Part shown: positions 1 through 12,108 of the stretch, piece by piece | Layout of the letters: every line of letters begins with the position of its first letter | How positions within the stretch are numbered: position 1 is the first letter of the stretch | Assembly: GCA_019454045.1 (NCBI GenBank) | Contig: SKCR01006521.1 | Location: 106,908 to 170,907, forward strand | Source of the DNA: Zanthoxylum bungeanum | Lineage: Eukaryota > Streptophyta > Magnoliopsida > Sapindales > Rutaceae | Direction: 5' to 3' | DNA: 64,000 bases | Notes under the pieces: model-generated | Seen by the model: only the letters and a program-made list of their open reading frames with translations | What the model was told of the DNA's origin: nothing | Databases searched by the model: none | Translations under genes and position numbers: made by a program

Positions 1-799
1 CCATTTTCTTCTTCTGGTTTTGCTCAAAACCGAGCAGTGAAGGGAAGCAAGAGTGGGATTTTATGGCAAAATCACAAGTGCTAGCACACTTACGAGACAT
101 GCGAATGTGATAGGGAAGTCCACCCATGAGCTGGGAACCATTCGACGAAGCTTGGAGCTTGATGAATGACCACCATTGACGCCAAAACAGTGAGCTTGGA
201 GCAGTCCACTGCCGCAGTTCACAGTGAGCAGTTTTCAGTTTTTGTTCGTCGCGCGTCGCTCAACCGATCGATGTGAGTATTCCGTAACTTCATTGATTTG
301 TATTCGCACATATTTCATGCTTGTTTATGATCTTGGGACCTTAGCTAAAACCAATAATTATGTGTTTAGAATGCATGTTTAAGGGTGTATGATGATGATA
401 CTTTAACAAAGATAATAAATTTGTTACCAATTTGCACGCGAAAAACCCTCACAAAATATTAAGCATTTTTTCTTCCATTGAGTGATTCTTACTCAAGATC
501 CAAGACTGGCATTGGTTTGTTGGCCAAAGTCAAGGCCTTTGTCCATCGAGGATGTGTTTGAATCACGAGAGCTTTGTTCCATATTGGTGTCTTGTCCAAG
601 TTGTGATTTGTTGGCCAATGTCAAGATCACTTCTTGTCCATCGACATTGATTATGAAGCTTTCCATGGTCAATGGGTTTCGCTTAACTGGGATCACTAAG
701 TTTGTTGTGCCAAAGCCAAGGCTTAGTTGATTCAGAGGAAAAAGGTTATGCAATATATTGGATATATTGGCATATATAAGATATATGTTTCAGACTTGG
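1..799 (+). mobile_element. Copia remnant: LTR 3' end plus partial leader
   Basis: Positions 1-356 match the 3' end of the copia LTRs elsewhere in the window (compare 60740-61071 and the reverse of 19489-19850). They end in a degraded AACCAATA instead of AACCAACA. Positions 357-799 match the untranslated leader of the same family (reverse of 17640-18075, and 25600-26000). The PBS and roughly the first 1.4 kb of leader are missing, so an internal deletion joins LTR to mid-leader near 356. The leader holds short direct repeats built on TTGGCCAAAGTCAAG. The copy stops at 799, where a minus-strand LTR begins. Confidence 0.75.
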
Positions 800-2853
800 T
801 GTTGGTTTCTATTAAGGTCCCAAGATCAATAATAAGAATGAAATATGTGCGAATACAAATCAACAAAGTTGCGGAATACTCACATCGATTGGTTGAGCGA
901 CGCTATGACGAACAAAATCAACTTTCTGCTCACTGTCACAGCTCACGGCAGTGGCTGTTTTCCATCTCCAAGATTTCGGCTTTTGTGCTCCTTCGTCAAG
1001 CTCCAAGCTTTGTCGAATGATTCCCGGCTCATGGGTGGACTTCCCTATCACCTTCGCATGTCTCTCAGAGTGCTAGTTCTCTTGATTTTTGCCACAAAAA
1101 CCAAGCACTTTGCTTCCCTGGCTCATGATTTTCTGGGCAGAAAACCAGTGAAGAACAGCCCCTCTTGGGCGTGTGAGAGAGGAGATAAAAGATAGGAGAG
1201 ATGATGAAATGTGTAATTTATTTTTGTTTATTTGTTTTTCCAAAAACATATACAAAAAATTTGGCTTTAGAAAAGTCAAACCAATTAAAGCCATCAATGC
1301 CAACCACACAAATCAACTCACATCAACTTCTATCAATCAATGAATAGTGACTGGCGTCAATCACTCAAAGTGAAAGACATCCATCACTAGATTGACGAAT
1401 GATGTGACACTAGATACGACTAGCGATTTGACGCTTGATTTGATTTGCGTACCGCACTCGAATTCGAAATGCGAATGCGCTTGCAAATAATCCCGGGCTC
1501 GGGTTCGCTAATTCCAAATTAAAGAATTTTCCGTTGCGCGCAATTAAATGATTATGCCTAGCGAAATCACTATTCACATCGCTAACAAATTAATTCTAAA
1601 TTAATTCGTTCGCCCGAATTAAAATCTAATTTCAATTCCGCGTCGAAATCTAATTTCGTTTAATATATCAAATATATTAATTTATCGATTAATTCCAAAT
1701 TAATCGTTATCTCTCTTTAATGATATTTTATCCCAGATAAAATATCTCCGTAATTAATCCCAGATTAATTTTCTCTCTCATCATTAATTAATCCCAGATT
1801 AATAAAAGTGCGAGTCATACGTCATCGGTGAATCTTCGGGAAGTGACCCATGAGATCCACAGATATGTTGGCAGTAAATTCGGTCGTCGGACTATCCGAA
1901 CACTTAAGTACCTCGTACTACGTTTATACCAATTTACAAGACTAGGTTGGCATCTAGCAAAACGCCATGCCTTCTCAATTCTCTGGAAATATCCTTACAG
2001 GAATAAAGGATCTATATCAGGCGTAGTATACGTAGTATTGCATATTTCTGTCCAGTATCGAATGATCACGTGCTAGTCATGGGGCTGGAATTGTGTCTGC
2101 CCCGTACGAAGCACAGGTCGGATATCTGGTAACTAGTCTCTATAATCGGATAAACATGACCTTGTCATTTTATCCCGATGACCCGATGACTGCAGTACTT
2201 AAGAGTACTAGTACCGTATCCTACGTGACCATCATCTCCATAAAGACTGGAGTGACACTTCCGTCTTGACATCACACACACCCAACACACTACGATTCTC
2301 AATATACCCAGCATTGGCGTACACAGAACCTGTTAAAGCCCTGGACGACCGCAAACAAAGTATATTGATTGTCGCAAGTATTAGCGGTGCAAGTCTCAGG
2401 TTAAGACCAAATACACCTACCCTGATTTCGGACTTCCATAGACACATAGTCATACTACCAATGGAATTCCGAGGGGGTCTATCCAGCGCGAAACTGTTTC
2501 CCATACCATCGGTAAAACACAACCTCCTATTACACTTGCATGAGTATCCTATACCCAAATATATGAGAACTATGTCGTTGTGCCCTCACAACGCGCACAA
2601 GTGTAATACTAGTCTTTTACGTATTTATCGATGTCCAATCTCGATAATACTCTGACTAGGGATATTTAATGATTTATCCTTCGTGGACTAATACCGTCTC
2701 ATATCATTCTCCGTCCAGGAACAAATCATAGGGACCTCCTATCATTTATATATCTAGGTGATCTAATCACAAATGATAAGAGTGCAATCTCCTTTGTCAC
2801 ATAGTTAATTTGTACAACAACACCATGATCTGTACAAATAATGACGCTATGGG
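800..2853 (-). repeat. Copia LTR, minus orientation, interrupted by Tat1
   Basis: This segment is collinear, with about 95% identity by eye, with 19489-21535, the LTR of the minus-strand copia. Read on the minus strand it ends TTAATAGAAACCAACA, a canonical CA end. It breaks off at 2853, where the Tat1 LTR begins. The missing LTR remainder, about 650 bp known from 21536-22198, is not found on the far side of Tat1. The open frames inside it (for example 2266-2655) recur in other LTR copies and are not genes. Confidence 0.8.
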
Positions 2854-4460
2854 TGTAGGCATTGCATTTTTGCATATCGAACCCGATGAGGAGTCTTGTA
2901 AGGAGGCACTACCTTTAAGTCGTGGAAGTTGCGGAAAACGGTCGTCGGAAAGGAGAAGTCAAGAATTGACATATTATTGGTTTTGATTCTCTAAGTTCGC
3001 TCGGAGTTCACATGTTCAATCTTCGTTTCGAGGTACATCTTTGACCCTAAATTCCCGCAAATCACTCTAAGCCCACCTAAACACCTAATACACATAAAAA
3101 AAAAAAAGATTAAGCATTTTAGTAGATCAAAATAGCCCTCAAACCAGCGCACATACTGCCTCATTCAGCCCCTCATCTCACGCCCTTCACTGCCTCACTT
3201 CTGCCTTTGATCTTCACGCACCTACTGCCTGCACTTCAGCCCCGAAACCTTCACGCCTATCACTCTCATTCAGCCCTCAAACCAGTGCAGCATTACCTCA
3301 CTTTATCCCCCCTGGAATCAGTTCTAATACTCCGCACCTCACCCCTCACTGCCCTTATTTAGCCTCTCAACCAGCGCCCATTCAGCCCTCATTCTTCCTC
3401 TAATCTTCACCCATATTCAGCCTCCAACTAGCCCCTATAACCAACGTACAAACTGTTCAATTTAGCCCCCACATTCACGCTCAAATCAGCCCCATTCCAG
3501 CCCCTTGAAACTGCCAGTGAGTTAGCCTAAACTGCCAGCGAATTAACCCACAAACTACACAGTCTTATCACCAAATAACCTCAAATTCATTGCCAACCAG
3601 TAAGCTGTGGTGTGACCTGAAACGCCATGAAACGGAATAGAAACAGCGAGGCAAAACAGCGAAACAGCGAAGGAAAACGTCGAACTAGTGAACCGGTGGA
3701 ATCGTGGTGTCTTAGCCTTTCCGACGGCCATATAACGCACCTCCAAAGAACGACAAAAAAGGTTAGACCTGAGGGTTTATATTATTAAATTTATTCACAT
3801 GAAATAATGATTTAGTGTATGATGTGATTTGGGTGAATGGAATATATGTTTCTTTCTTGTGGTATATTGGATGGAAACCCGGACATAAATTCCATAGCCG
3901 AATCCGAATGGACGGTATTATGGTTTGCACTCGGGATATAATGCCCCGTACCACTTGAAGGATTCACGTATTTCATTTCATCCAAACTTGTATTTGAGCA
4001 TGATTAGGCCATTAGAAAGTTGTTTTATTTCTAGCATGATTTAATTATTTTATTTTGTAATAGGAGTTTTAATTTGCATTATGTTTAAGTTGTATTTATT
4101 CAACATGCTTATTGTGTGATATCATGCGTTGGTCGTTATGAAAGTTTACTTTTGAAGCATGCAAACCTAGATTTAGGCTTTATAAGAATTTAGACTACTT
4201 TGGCCAACATGTATGTTAAGTAGACTTGGTTAATATTGCACAAATCCATTCATTACAAACGACATAAGTAAGGGACCATTCGAACCCAACGGTTTGGAGG
4301 TCTTCCTTTGCGAGTGGTGAGTGCGGCCTTAAATCATTTTCCCGGTTCACACCGGGTGGCGACTCCTTTATCTCCGGTTTAGTCCCCGTGGGCTACTCCG
4401 TATTCCCAACTAGGCCCTGAGCCCGGAAAAGCATGTGTCGCCCAGTTTCTGTGTCCTACA
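2854..4460 (+). repeat. Tat1 5' LTR
   Basis: The LTR runs from TGTAGGCATTGC to GTGTCCTACA, giving TG...CA ends and 1607 bp. Its start recurs at 14230 (3' LTR), 51537 and 61072. Its end region, with the GAACCCAACGGTTTGG and CGGTTCACACCGGGTGGC segments, recurs at 62815-62972 and in the Tat2 LTRs. It is shorter than the solo LTR at 61072-62972 (1901 bp). It lacks the CTATAAAAAG box and flanks seen there, so its promoter part appears deleted. Confidence 0.85.
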
Positions 4461-4463
4461 GTC

Positions 4464-4480
4464 TGGCGACTCCACTGGGG
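4464..4480 (+). other. Tat1 primer binding site (tRNA-Arg type)
   Basis: TGGCGACTCCACTGGGG lies three bases after the LTR end. It is complementary to the 3' end of plant tRNA-Arg(ACG) (…CCCCAGTGGAGTCGCCA). Tat and Ogre elements are known to use tRNA-Arg primers. Confidence 0.85.
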
Positions 4481-5339
4481 ATAGAGAATCGGCCCCGAAA
4501 TATTGTCTTGTAATGTTTGTGATTTGTGTTTTAATTAATCATGTCTATTGTGGGTTGAAGGAGTTTAATCAAAGGCATTGTTAAGGCTAGGTGATGGTTT
4601 GGTGTCTTCCTTCACTCACTACCTTTTTATAAGGAAAAGCTGTGAAGGCACCTAGATAATCATTACTGGTAGCTCGTTGTGACAGACTAGTTTGGAGGAC
4701 TCGTTGTTTATTCCTGACACCAAGCGATAAGAGCCTAATGGGCTTGGGTACTTAAAGAGAGCCTCGTTCCACCCTCCCTCTGGGGAATCTACAATGGGAA
4801 GTCCATTCGACAGTGAGTCACACACCATAACTCGTTGACACGTACCGTAAGGTATAAAAAAGGTGTGTTCACTTGGTCGCTTGAACCCTTGAGCGGGGAG
4901 TCCTAGTTGTGAACAATCCTTCGTCAGCAAGAGCCATTGTTTACACTCCTGAAATCTACACATGAACCTTAGTTTTGTGACCCTTAGAAATTGTTTATTT
5001 ATGCTTGTATTTGGGACCATTGTCATTTGGAATCAGTTGGAATTTTTGTCAAGAGACATAAACTTGTTGGGCCATTTAAACAGGGACAAGTTCATATCCT
5101 TTGACAATTAGGCCAAAAGCTTCTAAAATGTCAATGCGCCATTTTGTGTTTGGGTCTCTTATCATTTGAAGTTGTTTAGTCATATCATCGCATAGTGTAA
5201 ACTTGTTGGGCCTTTTCAACTGGGACAAGTTTGCACCACGCAATAGTATGATTGAATACTTTGAAATGATAATAAGCCAATTTGTATATATATCACACAC
5301 GTCTTGTGCACCTCATGCATACATGCATCATGCTAACCC
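4481..5339 (+). other. Tat1 untranslated leader
   Basis: No coding sequence is supported between the PBS and gag. The stretch matches the reverse complement of about 31150-32096 in Tat2, including the TTGGTGTCTTCCTTCACTCA segment and the repeated TTTGTGT...GGGCC-type blocks near 5050-5300. It is the 5' leader of the genomic RNA. Confidence 0.7.
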
Positions 5340-7170
5340 TTGTGTTTAAAAGACACCATAGATTCCCGTTGGGTTAGGGAAGAAGGAAGACTCACCAAAA
5401 GACCGATAGCAAATATGAGTGAATCCGTCAACGAAGGGTCTCGAATGGACCAAATTGAAGCTAATATCGCCAAAATGACTGAACAACTACAAGCTCTGAC
5501 TGCTGCCATGTCCAATATAGTTGTGCCCCGTGCTGGGGGAAGCTCTGAGAATGAAAGGCGTGAGGAGCCTCCAAACAGGGTGAATGGGGATATCCCGACT
5601 GCTGCCATGTCCAATATAGATGTGCCTCGTGCTGGGGGAAGTTCTGAGAATGAAAGGCGTGAGGAGCCTCCAAACAGGGTGAATGGGGATATCCCTGTCT
5701 TTGATGATGATATGGCTGAATATGCCGCAGGAGAATAGCCGGGTCTCAGGCCGAGATACAAAAGCTCGTGATCAAATGGAGTCAGTTACCTGAAAATTGA
5801 AGGGGAAACACGAGGACTTGTTGGATTATGAGGCGATGACCTTCGAGGAGCAGCTGCCAGCTCAATTTAAAATGCCCGATATTGCCAAGTTTAATGGGAA
5901 TGGGGACCCGAGGGTCCATCTTCGACAGTATGTCTCGGTGATGAGTTCAGTAGGCCTTTCACAGCGCCAAGTTCAGAAAATGTTTGGGATGTCACTTGAG
6001 GGGGCGCCAGTAGTATGGTATCATAGCCTCGAGAAGAAGGTCAAAGAAGATTGGAGGGAATTGGCTGACGCATTCCTCAAGCAATATGTTACGGACTTAG
6101 AGATTGATTTGTCACTACGAGATTTAGAGAACACTAAACAGAAGCCAGAAGAGAACTTCAAGGAGTATGTAGACCGCTGGAGGAGCCAGCTTTTAAAGAT
6201 GCAGACTCGGCCCTCAGAGAAGGACCAGATAAAGATGATCATCAAGGGCACTAAGCCCTCTATCTATGGCAAGCTAAGGAGGATGACCTCCATGATTACA
6301 GATTTCTGACAATTGAGGGAGACTGTTATGGATATTGAAGAAGAGGAAGCCGAGAATCAGAAGTTCTATAGCCTGAATAGAAGAACTGTTGGAGGACCGT
6401 CGGGGACCAAGCCTGTTTCTGCTGAGGTTGCTGTAGTTAAGAATAGACGTTTTTCCAACTTGGGTAGGCCCCTATCAAAAGTGCTTGAAAAGTTGATAAA
6501 GCAAGGATTCCTGAAACCATTGGAACCAAAACCACTTCCACATCCTCCACCACCACATCTTAACTTAAACCAATACTGCCACTTCCACCAACAGAAAGGA
6601 CATGACACCGATAATTGTGCTCGTCTCCGCCATGAGATCCAGGACCTAATTGACTCCCACAAAATTCCTGACCCTGAAAAAGAACAGCCAAACACACACC
6701 GTAACCCCCTGCCTAACTACCACTCTGTCCCCCCACCTACCTACATGATCAACTCTGGCCTACCAGAAGACCTTGTCCTTCGAACCTTCAATCATCAAGC
6801 CTTTTGCCTGGGTATCTGGGACAGTAACAGTGAGGATGAGATGGAACAAAAGAAGAATTTTTGGGAGGACTTTTCAAGCAGTGATGAGGAAGAAGTGAAG
6901 GGGATGACCCGTAGTGGGCGTTTTTATAATGATACAGCTGAAAAAGAGAAGGAAATATTAACAGAAGGCAGGGAAGTGACTGAGAATGCTGAGGGGGATA
7001 CAGTGCTGCGACAGTTGAAGAGGACCCGGGCACATGTCAGCATCTGGGAACTGTTGTGTTCATCACAGGAGCACAGACGTGCTATGGTCGAAGCCTTGAG
7101 CAAGATAGTGGTGCCGGAAGATGCCAATCCCACAATGTTTGTCGGATCAGTACAGAAGGAAGCTCTGTAA
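5340..7170 (+). pseudogene. Tat1 gag (broken)
   Basis: Three pieces make up gag. Piece 5340-5738 (or from the ATG near 5415) has an N-terminal helical region and an internal duplication, then a stop. Piece 5797-6309 holds the retrotransposon gag domain, with a FNGNGDPRVHLRQY segment followed by the VVWYHSL and LKQYV segments that mark this family; it ends at a TGA. Piece 6313-7170 continues with a proline-rich stretch and a zinc-finger-like YCHFHQQKGHDTDNC motif near residue 90. Gag would assemble the cytoplasmic virus-like particle and bind RNA. Two stops or frame changes (about 5738 and 6307) make it non-functional as it stands. Confidence 0.85.
5499..5696 (+). repeat. 99-bp tandem duplication inside gag
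   Basis: Two adjacent copies with a 99-bp period (GCTGCCATG at 5502 and 5601) encode a repeated 33-residue block starting TAAMSNI and ending NGDIP. The copies differ at a few bases (for example V to D). The period is a multiple of three, so the frame is kept. Confidence 0.9.
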
Positions 7171-9205
7171 ATAATCTTTTCTGAGGAAGAACTCCCGGCT
7201 GAGGGAAGAAACCACAATAGGCCTTTATTCATCCGAGCTGAAGTAAGAGGCAAGAAGACATCTTGCGTGATGGTGGATGATGGCTCATCCATCAATGTGT
7301 GCCCATTGAATATTTTGGCAAGGTTGGGGTATGAAACCAACAATCTGAGTCCCTCTACTATGACTATCAAAGCTTATGATGATAGCAAAAGCGAGGAGTG
7401 GGTGACTTTTGCCGCGGTGGTCAAGGTTGGCCCAGTTGAGGATGAAGTTGAGTTTACCGTGCTAGATATCCCGGCCACATTTGCCTTGTTGTTGGGAAGG
7501 CCTTGGTTTCACAAGCTTGGGGGCGTGCCCTCCACTCTACATCAAATGATTAAGTTCCCGTACGGAGGGGATATTGTCACCATCCGAGCTGAGGTGGACA
7601 ATGCTGTAGCTGCTTTGGAAATACAACCTTTCACGAGGTTCCAAGTATCAGCAACTTTTGAGGAATGGGTGGATCCCAAAGTAGCGAAGATCATGAAGAA
7701 AATGCAGTTTGAGCCGGGCCAAGGTTCAACATTACCAGACTTTCAAGGGCAGAATACTCGGAGGGGTTTGGGATACCGATCTGATGAAGATAAGCCAAAG
7801 GCCAAGAAGAAAGGGCTGAAGTTGAAAAAATACTTTGTGAAGGCTTCAGGGTATCACGGGGAGCCTGAACCAGTAGAGGTCAATGGGATTGTGGTGCTGG
7901 ATTTGAGATCTTTCAGGATATGCTGGGTGAGAAGCTGATGATGGAAGAAGTGGAGAAGAAAGAAGAAGAGAATTGGGAAGAAGAACTGATGTTGTTTGGA
8001 GAGCCTGACCCTCGAGGAAATGTTGAAACTAAGGAAGACCCTGTTGCAGGAGATGAAGTATCTGTGGAGGATGAAAATGTTTATCTCTCTGACTTATTTG
8101 AATGTATTCCCGCTTCTGCTAGCAATAAAGACGTTTGTTTTGCTTACTTGTCTGAGTCTCTCAATTTGCGTGACTTGAGCATATTTGACATCAACTCAAC
8201 CAAAACAAACACATTCAACCTTGGTACGCCTGAAAGTCCCAAGGAGATTTTAATTGCAAGTGAAGTTACTCTTGAAGAGCGGAAGAGATTAGAAGAGATG
8301 TTAGTCAAATATGCCACAGTATTTGCCTGGTCTTATGAAGACATGCCGGGAGTAGACAGAAGCATTGCCCAACACATGATACCGACTTACCCGAACATGA
8401 AGCCGGTGAAACAGAAACTTCGAAGAATGAGACCTGAATGGGCCGAGAAAGTCAGGGAAGAAGTCAAGAAGCAGATAGATGTGGGATTCCTAGAAGTGGT
8501 GAATTATCTTGAGTGGTTGGCAAACATTGTGCCAGTACCGAAGAAAGATGGGAAAGTCAGAATGTGCGTGGATTACAGAGATCTCAACAAGGCTTGCCCA
8601 AAGGATGATTTTCCTCTGCCGCATATAGATGTACTGGTCGATAGTGCAGCCTTATCTGCTATGTATTCATTTGCAGATGGGTTTTCAGGATACAATCAGG
8701 TTCTCATGGCTGAAGAAGATAAGCATAAGACTGCCTTTGTCACTGAATGGGGTACTTACTGCTACAAGGTGATGTCGTTTGGACTAAAAAATGCGGGAGC
8801 TACTTATCAACGGATGGCCACTACATTATTTCATGATTTGATGCATAAAGAGATTGAAGTGTATGTGGATGACATGATGGTAAAGTCAGAAACGAGAGGA
8901 GGGCATATAGAAGCATTGGAGAAGTTCCTTGAACGAGTCAACAAGTACAACTTGCGATTGAATCCCAGGAAATGTGTATTCGGAGTGACGTCGGGTAAGT
9001 TGCTAGGCCACACAGTGGGAATGGGTGGAATATAAATGGATCCTGAAAAGATCAAGGCTATTACAGAGATGTCTACACCGAAGACAGAGAAAGAAGTCAG
9101 AGCATTCCTGGGGAAAATCTAGTACATCAGTAGGTTCATTGCCAAGTTGACGTCGGTATGTGAGCCTATTTTCAAACTATTGAGAAAGGACCAGCCAGTG
9201 AAGTG
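7171..9205 (+). pseudogene. Tat1 protease and reverse transcriptase (broken)
   Basis: The aspartic protease lies at about 7230-7560. Its active-site segment VDDGSSINV is at about 7273-7293 and the flap-side LLGRPWFH at about 7486-7510. A linker follows, with a frame change near 7930. The reverse transcriptase spans about 8400-9150. It has the VDYRDLNKACPKDDFPLPHID block (split here by description only), the FGLKNAGATYQR segment, and the catalytic YVDD at 8862-8873. A TAA at 9033-9035 and a TAG at 9121 interrupt RT and its connection domain. Protease would process the polyprotein; RT would copy the RNA primed by tRNA-Arg. Confidence 0.88.
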
Positions 9206-9645
9206 GAATGAGCAGTGTCAAGCAGCTTTCGACAAAATCAGAGAATATTGGTGAAGCCTCCTGTGTTGAGACCTCCGAGACCAGCATGCCCTTGATACTA
9301 TATCTGGCCATAGAACCAGAAGCACTGGGGGCAATGATGGTACAGGTAGATGACACAGGTTGGGAACATGCAGTTTACTATCTAAGTAAGAAGATGCTCC
9401 CATATGAGGCTTGCTATCAAGAAGTAGAGAGGATCTGTCTGGCAGTGGTGTGGGCTTCCAGAAAACTACGGCATTACTTTCAGTCTTACAAGATCCAGGT
9501 GGTGGCAAAGAGAATCCTTTGAAATATCTACATTCAGTGCCTTCATTGGTTGGGAAGTTGGGTAGATGGTTAGTGTTGTTGACAGAGTTTGACATTGAGT
9601 ACCTACCTCCAAGGTCATCAAGGGGCGAGCAGTAGCAGAGTTCCT
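9206..9645 (+). pseudogene. Tat1 first RNase H domain, degenerate
   Basis: The translated segment with LILYLAIEPEALGAMM, AVYYLSKKMLPYEACY and VWASRKLRHYFQSYKI is the standard Ty3/gypsy RNase H position directly after RT. The first catalytic aspartate of the usual DAS/DTS motif is absent: LYL stands in its place. That loss is known for Tat elements, where a second RNase H takes over. Frame changes near 9240 and 9520 break it further. Confidence 0.8.
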
Positions 9646-9649
9646 GGCA

Positions 9650-10318
9650 TTGCAACCCGTTGAAGGGGATCAGTACAAGTTTGAATTCCCAGATGAGGAG
9701 ATCCAAGCAATAACAGTTCAAGGATGGAAGATGCATTTCGATGGGGCAGTGAACTACAAAGGAGCCGGAATCGGAATTGTGGTAGTAACTCCCGAAGGAG
9801 AAACTTTGCCTATGGCCAATAGGTTAACGTTTGGAGTGATAAACAATATGGCCGAGTATGAAGCCTGTGCTTTTGGATTGACTGCTTTGATAGCCTTGAA
9901 GGCTGAGAGCGTGGAGGTCTACGGAGATTCGATGCTGGTAATCCGAAAATGCAGGGAGAATGGGAATTAAAGGAAGAACGGTTGAAACCTTACCTTTTCC
10001 ACCTCAGAAAGTTGATACAGGCTATCCCCGATTGTAAGTTTCAACACTTGCCGTGAGAAGAGAATCAGATGGCAGATGCGTTAGCTACACTTGCAGCAAC
10101 TTGGGAAAATCCAGAGAAATTAGTGATGAGACCTCTGGTGCTGACGACAGCAAGCAAATCGGTTTATGAGATGGAAAGAATCCTAGAGGTGGAAGTCAAC
10201 GATGGGAAACCTTGGCATCATGACATTCAGAGATATTTGGAACACGGGGAACTCCCGGAGGGAGCAAGCAGAAAAGACAGGTTAGCCATTCAGAAGTTAG
10301 CTTCCCAATGTATGTGAT
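9650..10318 (+). pseudogene. Tat1 second (archaeal-like) RNase H
   Basis: After a linker, the segment KMHFDGAVNYKGAGIGIVV, NNMAEYEACAFGL, VYGDSMLVI and, further on, QMADALATLA reads as a plant-type archaeal-like RNase H. The D, E, D and final D residues are all present. This extra domain between RNase H and integrase is diagnostic of the Tat lineage. It would remove the RNA strand during reverse transcription. A TAA at 9968-9970 and a frame change before 10069 interrupt it. Confidence 0.82.
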
Positions 10319-11520
10319 TTGAAAGGGGAGCTGTACAAGAGACAAGCAAACGGTATTCAGTTGAAGTGTTTGGGAAAAGAAGAGGCTCAGCAGGTAATGG
10401 AAGAAGTACATGCCGGAGTATGTGGTCCACACATGAACGGGTTGAATCTGTCGCGCAAGATAATGAGACAAGGTTTTTACTGGTCGACCATGGAGACAGA
10501 CTGCGTAAAGATGGTAAGGCATTGTCATGATTGTCAGGTACATGGTAATTTGAATCACTTGCCGCACACAGAATTGCATGGGCTGTCAGAGCCGTGGCCT
10601 TTCTCAGCCTGGGGGATTGATATGATCGGAGAGATTCGACCGAATGCATCAAATGGGCATCGCTTCATAGTAGTGGCTGTAGACTATTTTTCAAAATGGG
10701 TAGAAGCTGAATCATTACAATGTTACAGCCAAGCAGATGGCGAAGTTCATAGCTCGGAATCTCATTTGTCGGTACGGTACGCCGCACCATGTGGTCACAG
10801 ACAATGGAGTGCAATTTCAAGGAGAAACAAAGGTAATGCTACAGAAGTATGGAATAGGTCATCATAAGTCTTCACCATATAGGCCGCAGGAAAATGGAGC
10901 AGTCGAGGCAGCCAACAAGACTATAAAGACAATATTGGCCAAGATGACTAAAACTCTAGGGATTGGGCCGAAAAACTACCATATGCTTTATGGGGATACA
11001 GAACATCAGCGAGAACAGCAACGAGGGCCACACCTTACTCCTTGGTCTATGGAATGGAAGCAGTACTGCCAGTGGAAATTGAGATACGGTCCATGAGGGT
11101 ATTAGCCGAGGTAGAGTTACCAGAACAGGAATGGGTCGCGCAGAGGTTTGAAAAGTTAGCACTGCTGGATGAGAAGAGGATGAAGTCCTTGCATCACATG
11201 CAGATATATCAGAAGAGACTAGCTCGAGCATTTAATAAGAAGGTGCGTCCTACTAAGATCAGAAAAGGTGATTTGGTGCTCAAGCAGTCGAAGCCGTCGA
11301 CAACAGACCCGAGAGGAAAGTTCAGACCAAACTGGGAAGGACCCTACATAGTGCAGAAGGTAATGGGGAACGGAGCAGTAAGGTTGTCAGACTTGGAAGG
11401 GAATGAATTCACCGAGCCGATCAATGTGGACAGGTTGAACTGTACTTTGCCTAAGGAAGAGAACACTGAGCAACCACCTGGGGAACTGGCAGAAGACCTA
11501 ACCCAACGAGATAGGAAATT
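10319..11520 (+). pseudogene. Tat1 integrase (broken)
   Basis: The zinc-binding HHCC region (VHAGVCGPHMNG ... CHDCQVHG) lies at about 10400-10550. The catalytic core follows with D (WGIDMIG, about 10613), D (TDNGVQF, about 10800) and E (PQENGAVEAAN, about 10885-10915), the D,D-35-E triad. The C-terminal region (about 11040-11480) contains KGDLVLK and a GPYIVQKV segment. Frame changes near 10725 and 11035 split it into three. Integrase would insert the cDNA and produce the 5-bp target duplications seen for this family. Confidence 0.86.
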
Positions 11521-12044
11521 CACTCATGCATGCACGCATACACATAACAAATTTGCATCTTGTCTCCTGTGTTTTGTTTTTGTTTCATATTCGCATGTTT
11601 TAAAGAAGAAAAAGGGAAAGCTGCAAAGATCAAAATGTGGTACAAGAACTAAGGACGACATTAAAGCCACCTTGACAGATAAATTTCGATCATGTCTGGC
11701 AAGACGATGAATTTAGCGCTAGCAGAGAGCTAGAAGCACAGACGGAGCATTTTTAAGACGGAAGGAATGGTGTTTGGGCAATCACAAAGATGGGAGCTAA
11801 TTTATTAGTGGTGGCTGAGTAAAGAAAGAATTCTTGAGACACATCCTAATGAATTTATACCAAGCGAGTGGCGTATTGAGTACACAATTTTGTTGCCTTA
11901 ATTATTACTTTTCCTTGTTGTTTTCTTTTATTTTCGTAGACAGGATCCAAAACTTTTTGACCTCTCACGACTTCTTTTGTGGTTTAGTTAACAATCGTTC
12001 TGTGGAAGATATCGGTGCAATTATTACTCACCCTTTTCAGGTTC
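11521..12044 (+). other. Tat1 region between pol and LOG-like gene
   Basis: No reading frame is supported. The first part (to about 11630) matches the reverse complement of 31010-31085 in Tat2, so it is normal element sequence. From about 11640 the match stops, and sequence up to the LOG-like gene has no counterpart in Tat2. This places the left edge of the unshared insert between about 11640 and 12045. Confidence 0.55.
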
Positions 12045-12051
12045 TATAAAT
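12045..12051 (+). promoter_or_regulatory. TATA-like box upstream of the LOG-like ORF
   Basis: TATAAAT lies 58 bp before the ATG at 12109. It is followed by a pyrimidine-rich, CA-containing stretch typical of plant transcription starts. If real, the captured piece includes promoter DNA and not only mRNA. Confidence 0.35.
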
Positions 12052-12108
12052 TCAGCTCAACATTTCTCTTCTCAACACATCCAGATACATCCAAGTAAGA
12101 GAAAGAAA

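Noticed and set aside
2232..2655. Frames of 100-130 aa conserved at 2266-2655, 20990-21331 and, in part, 59346-59528
   Set aside because: They lie inside copia LTRs; conservation follows from the LTR, and both strands are open.
4464..4480. tRNA-Arg-like sequence at the Tat PBS sites
   Set aside because: Only the last 17 bases complementary to a tRNA are present, in PBS position; no cloverleaf can be drawn around them.
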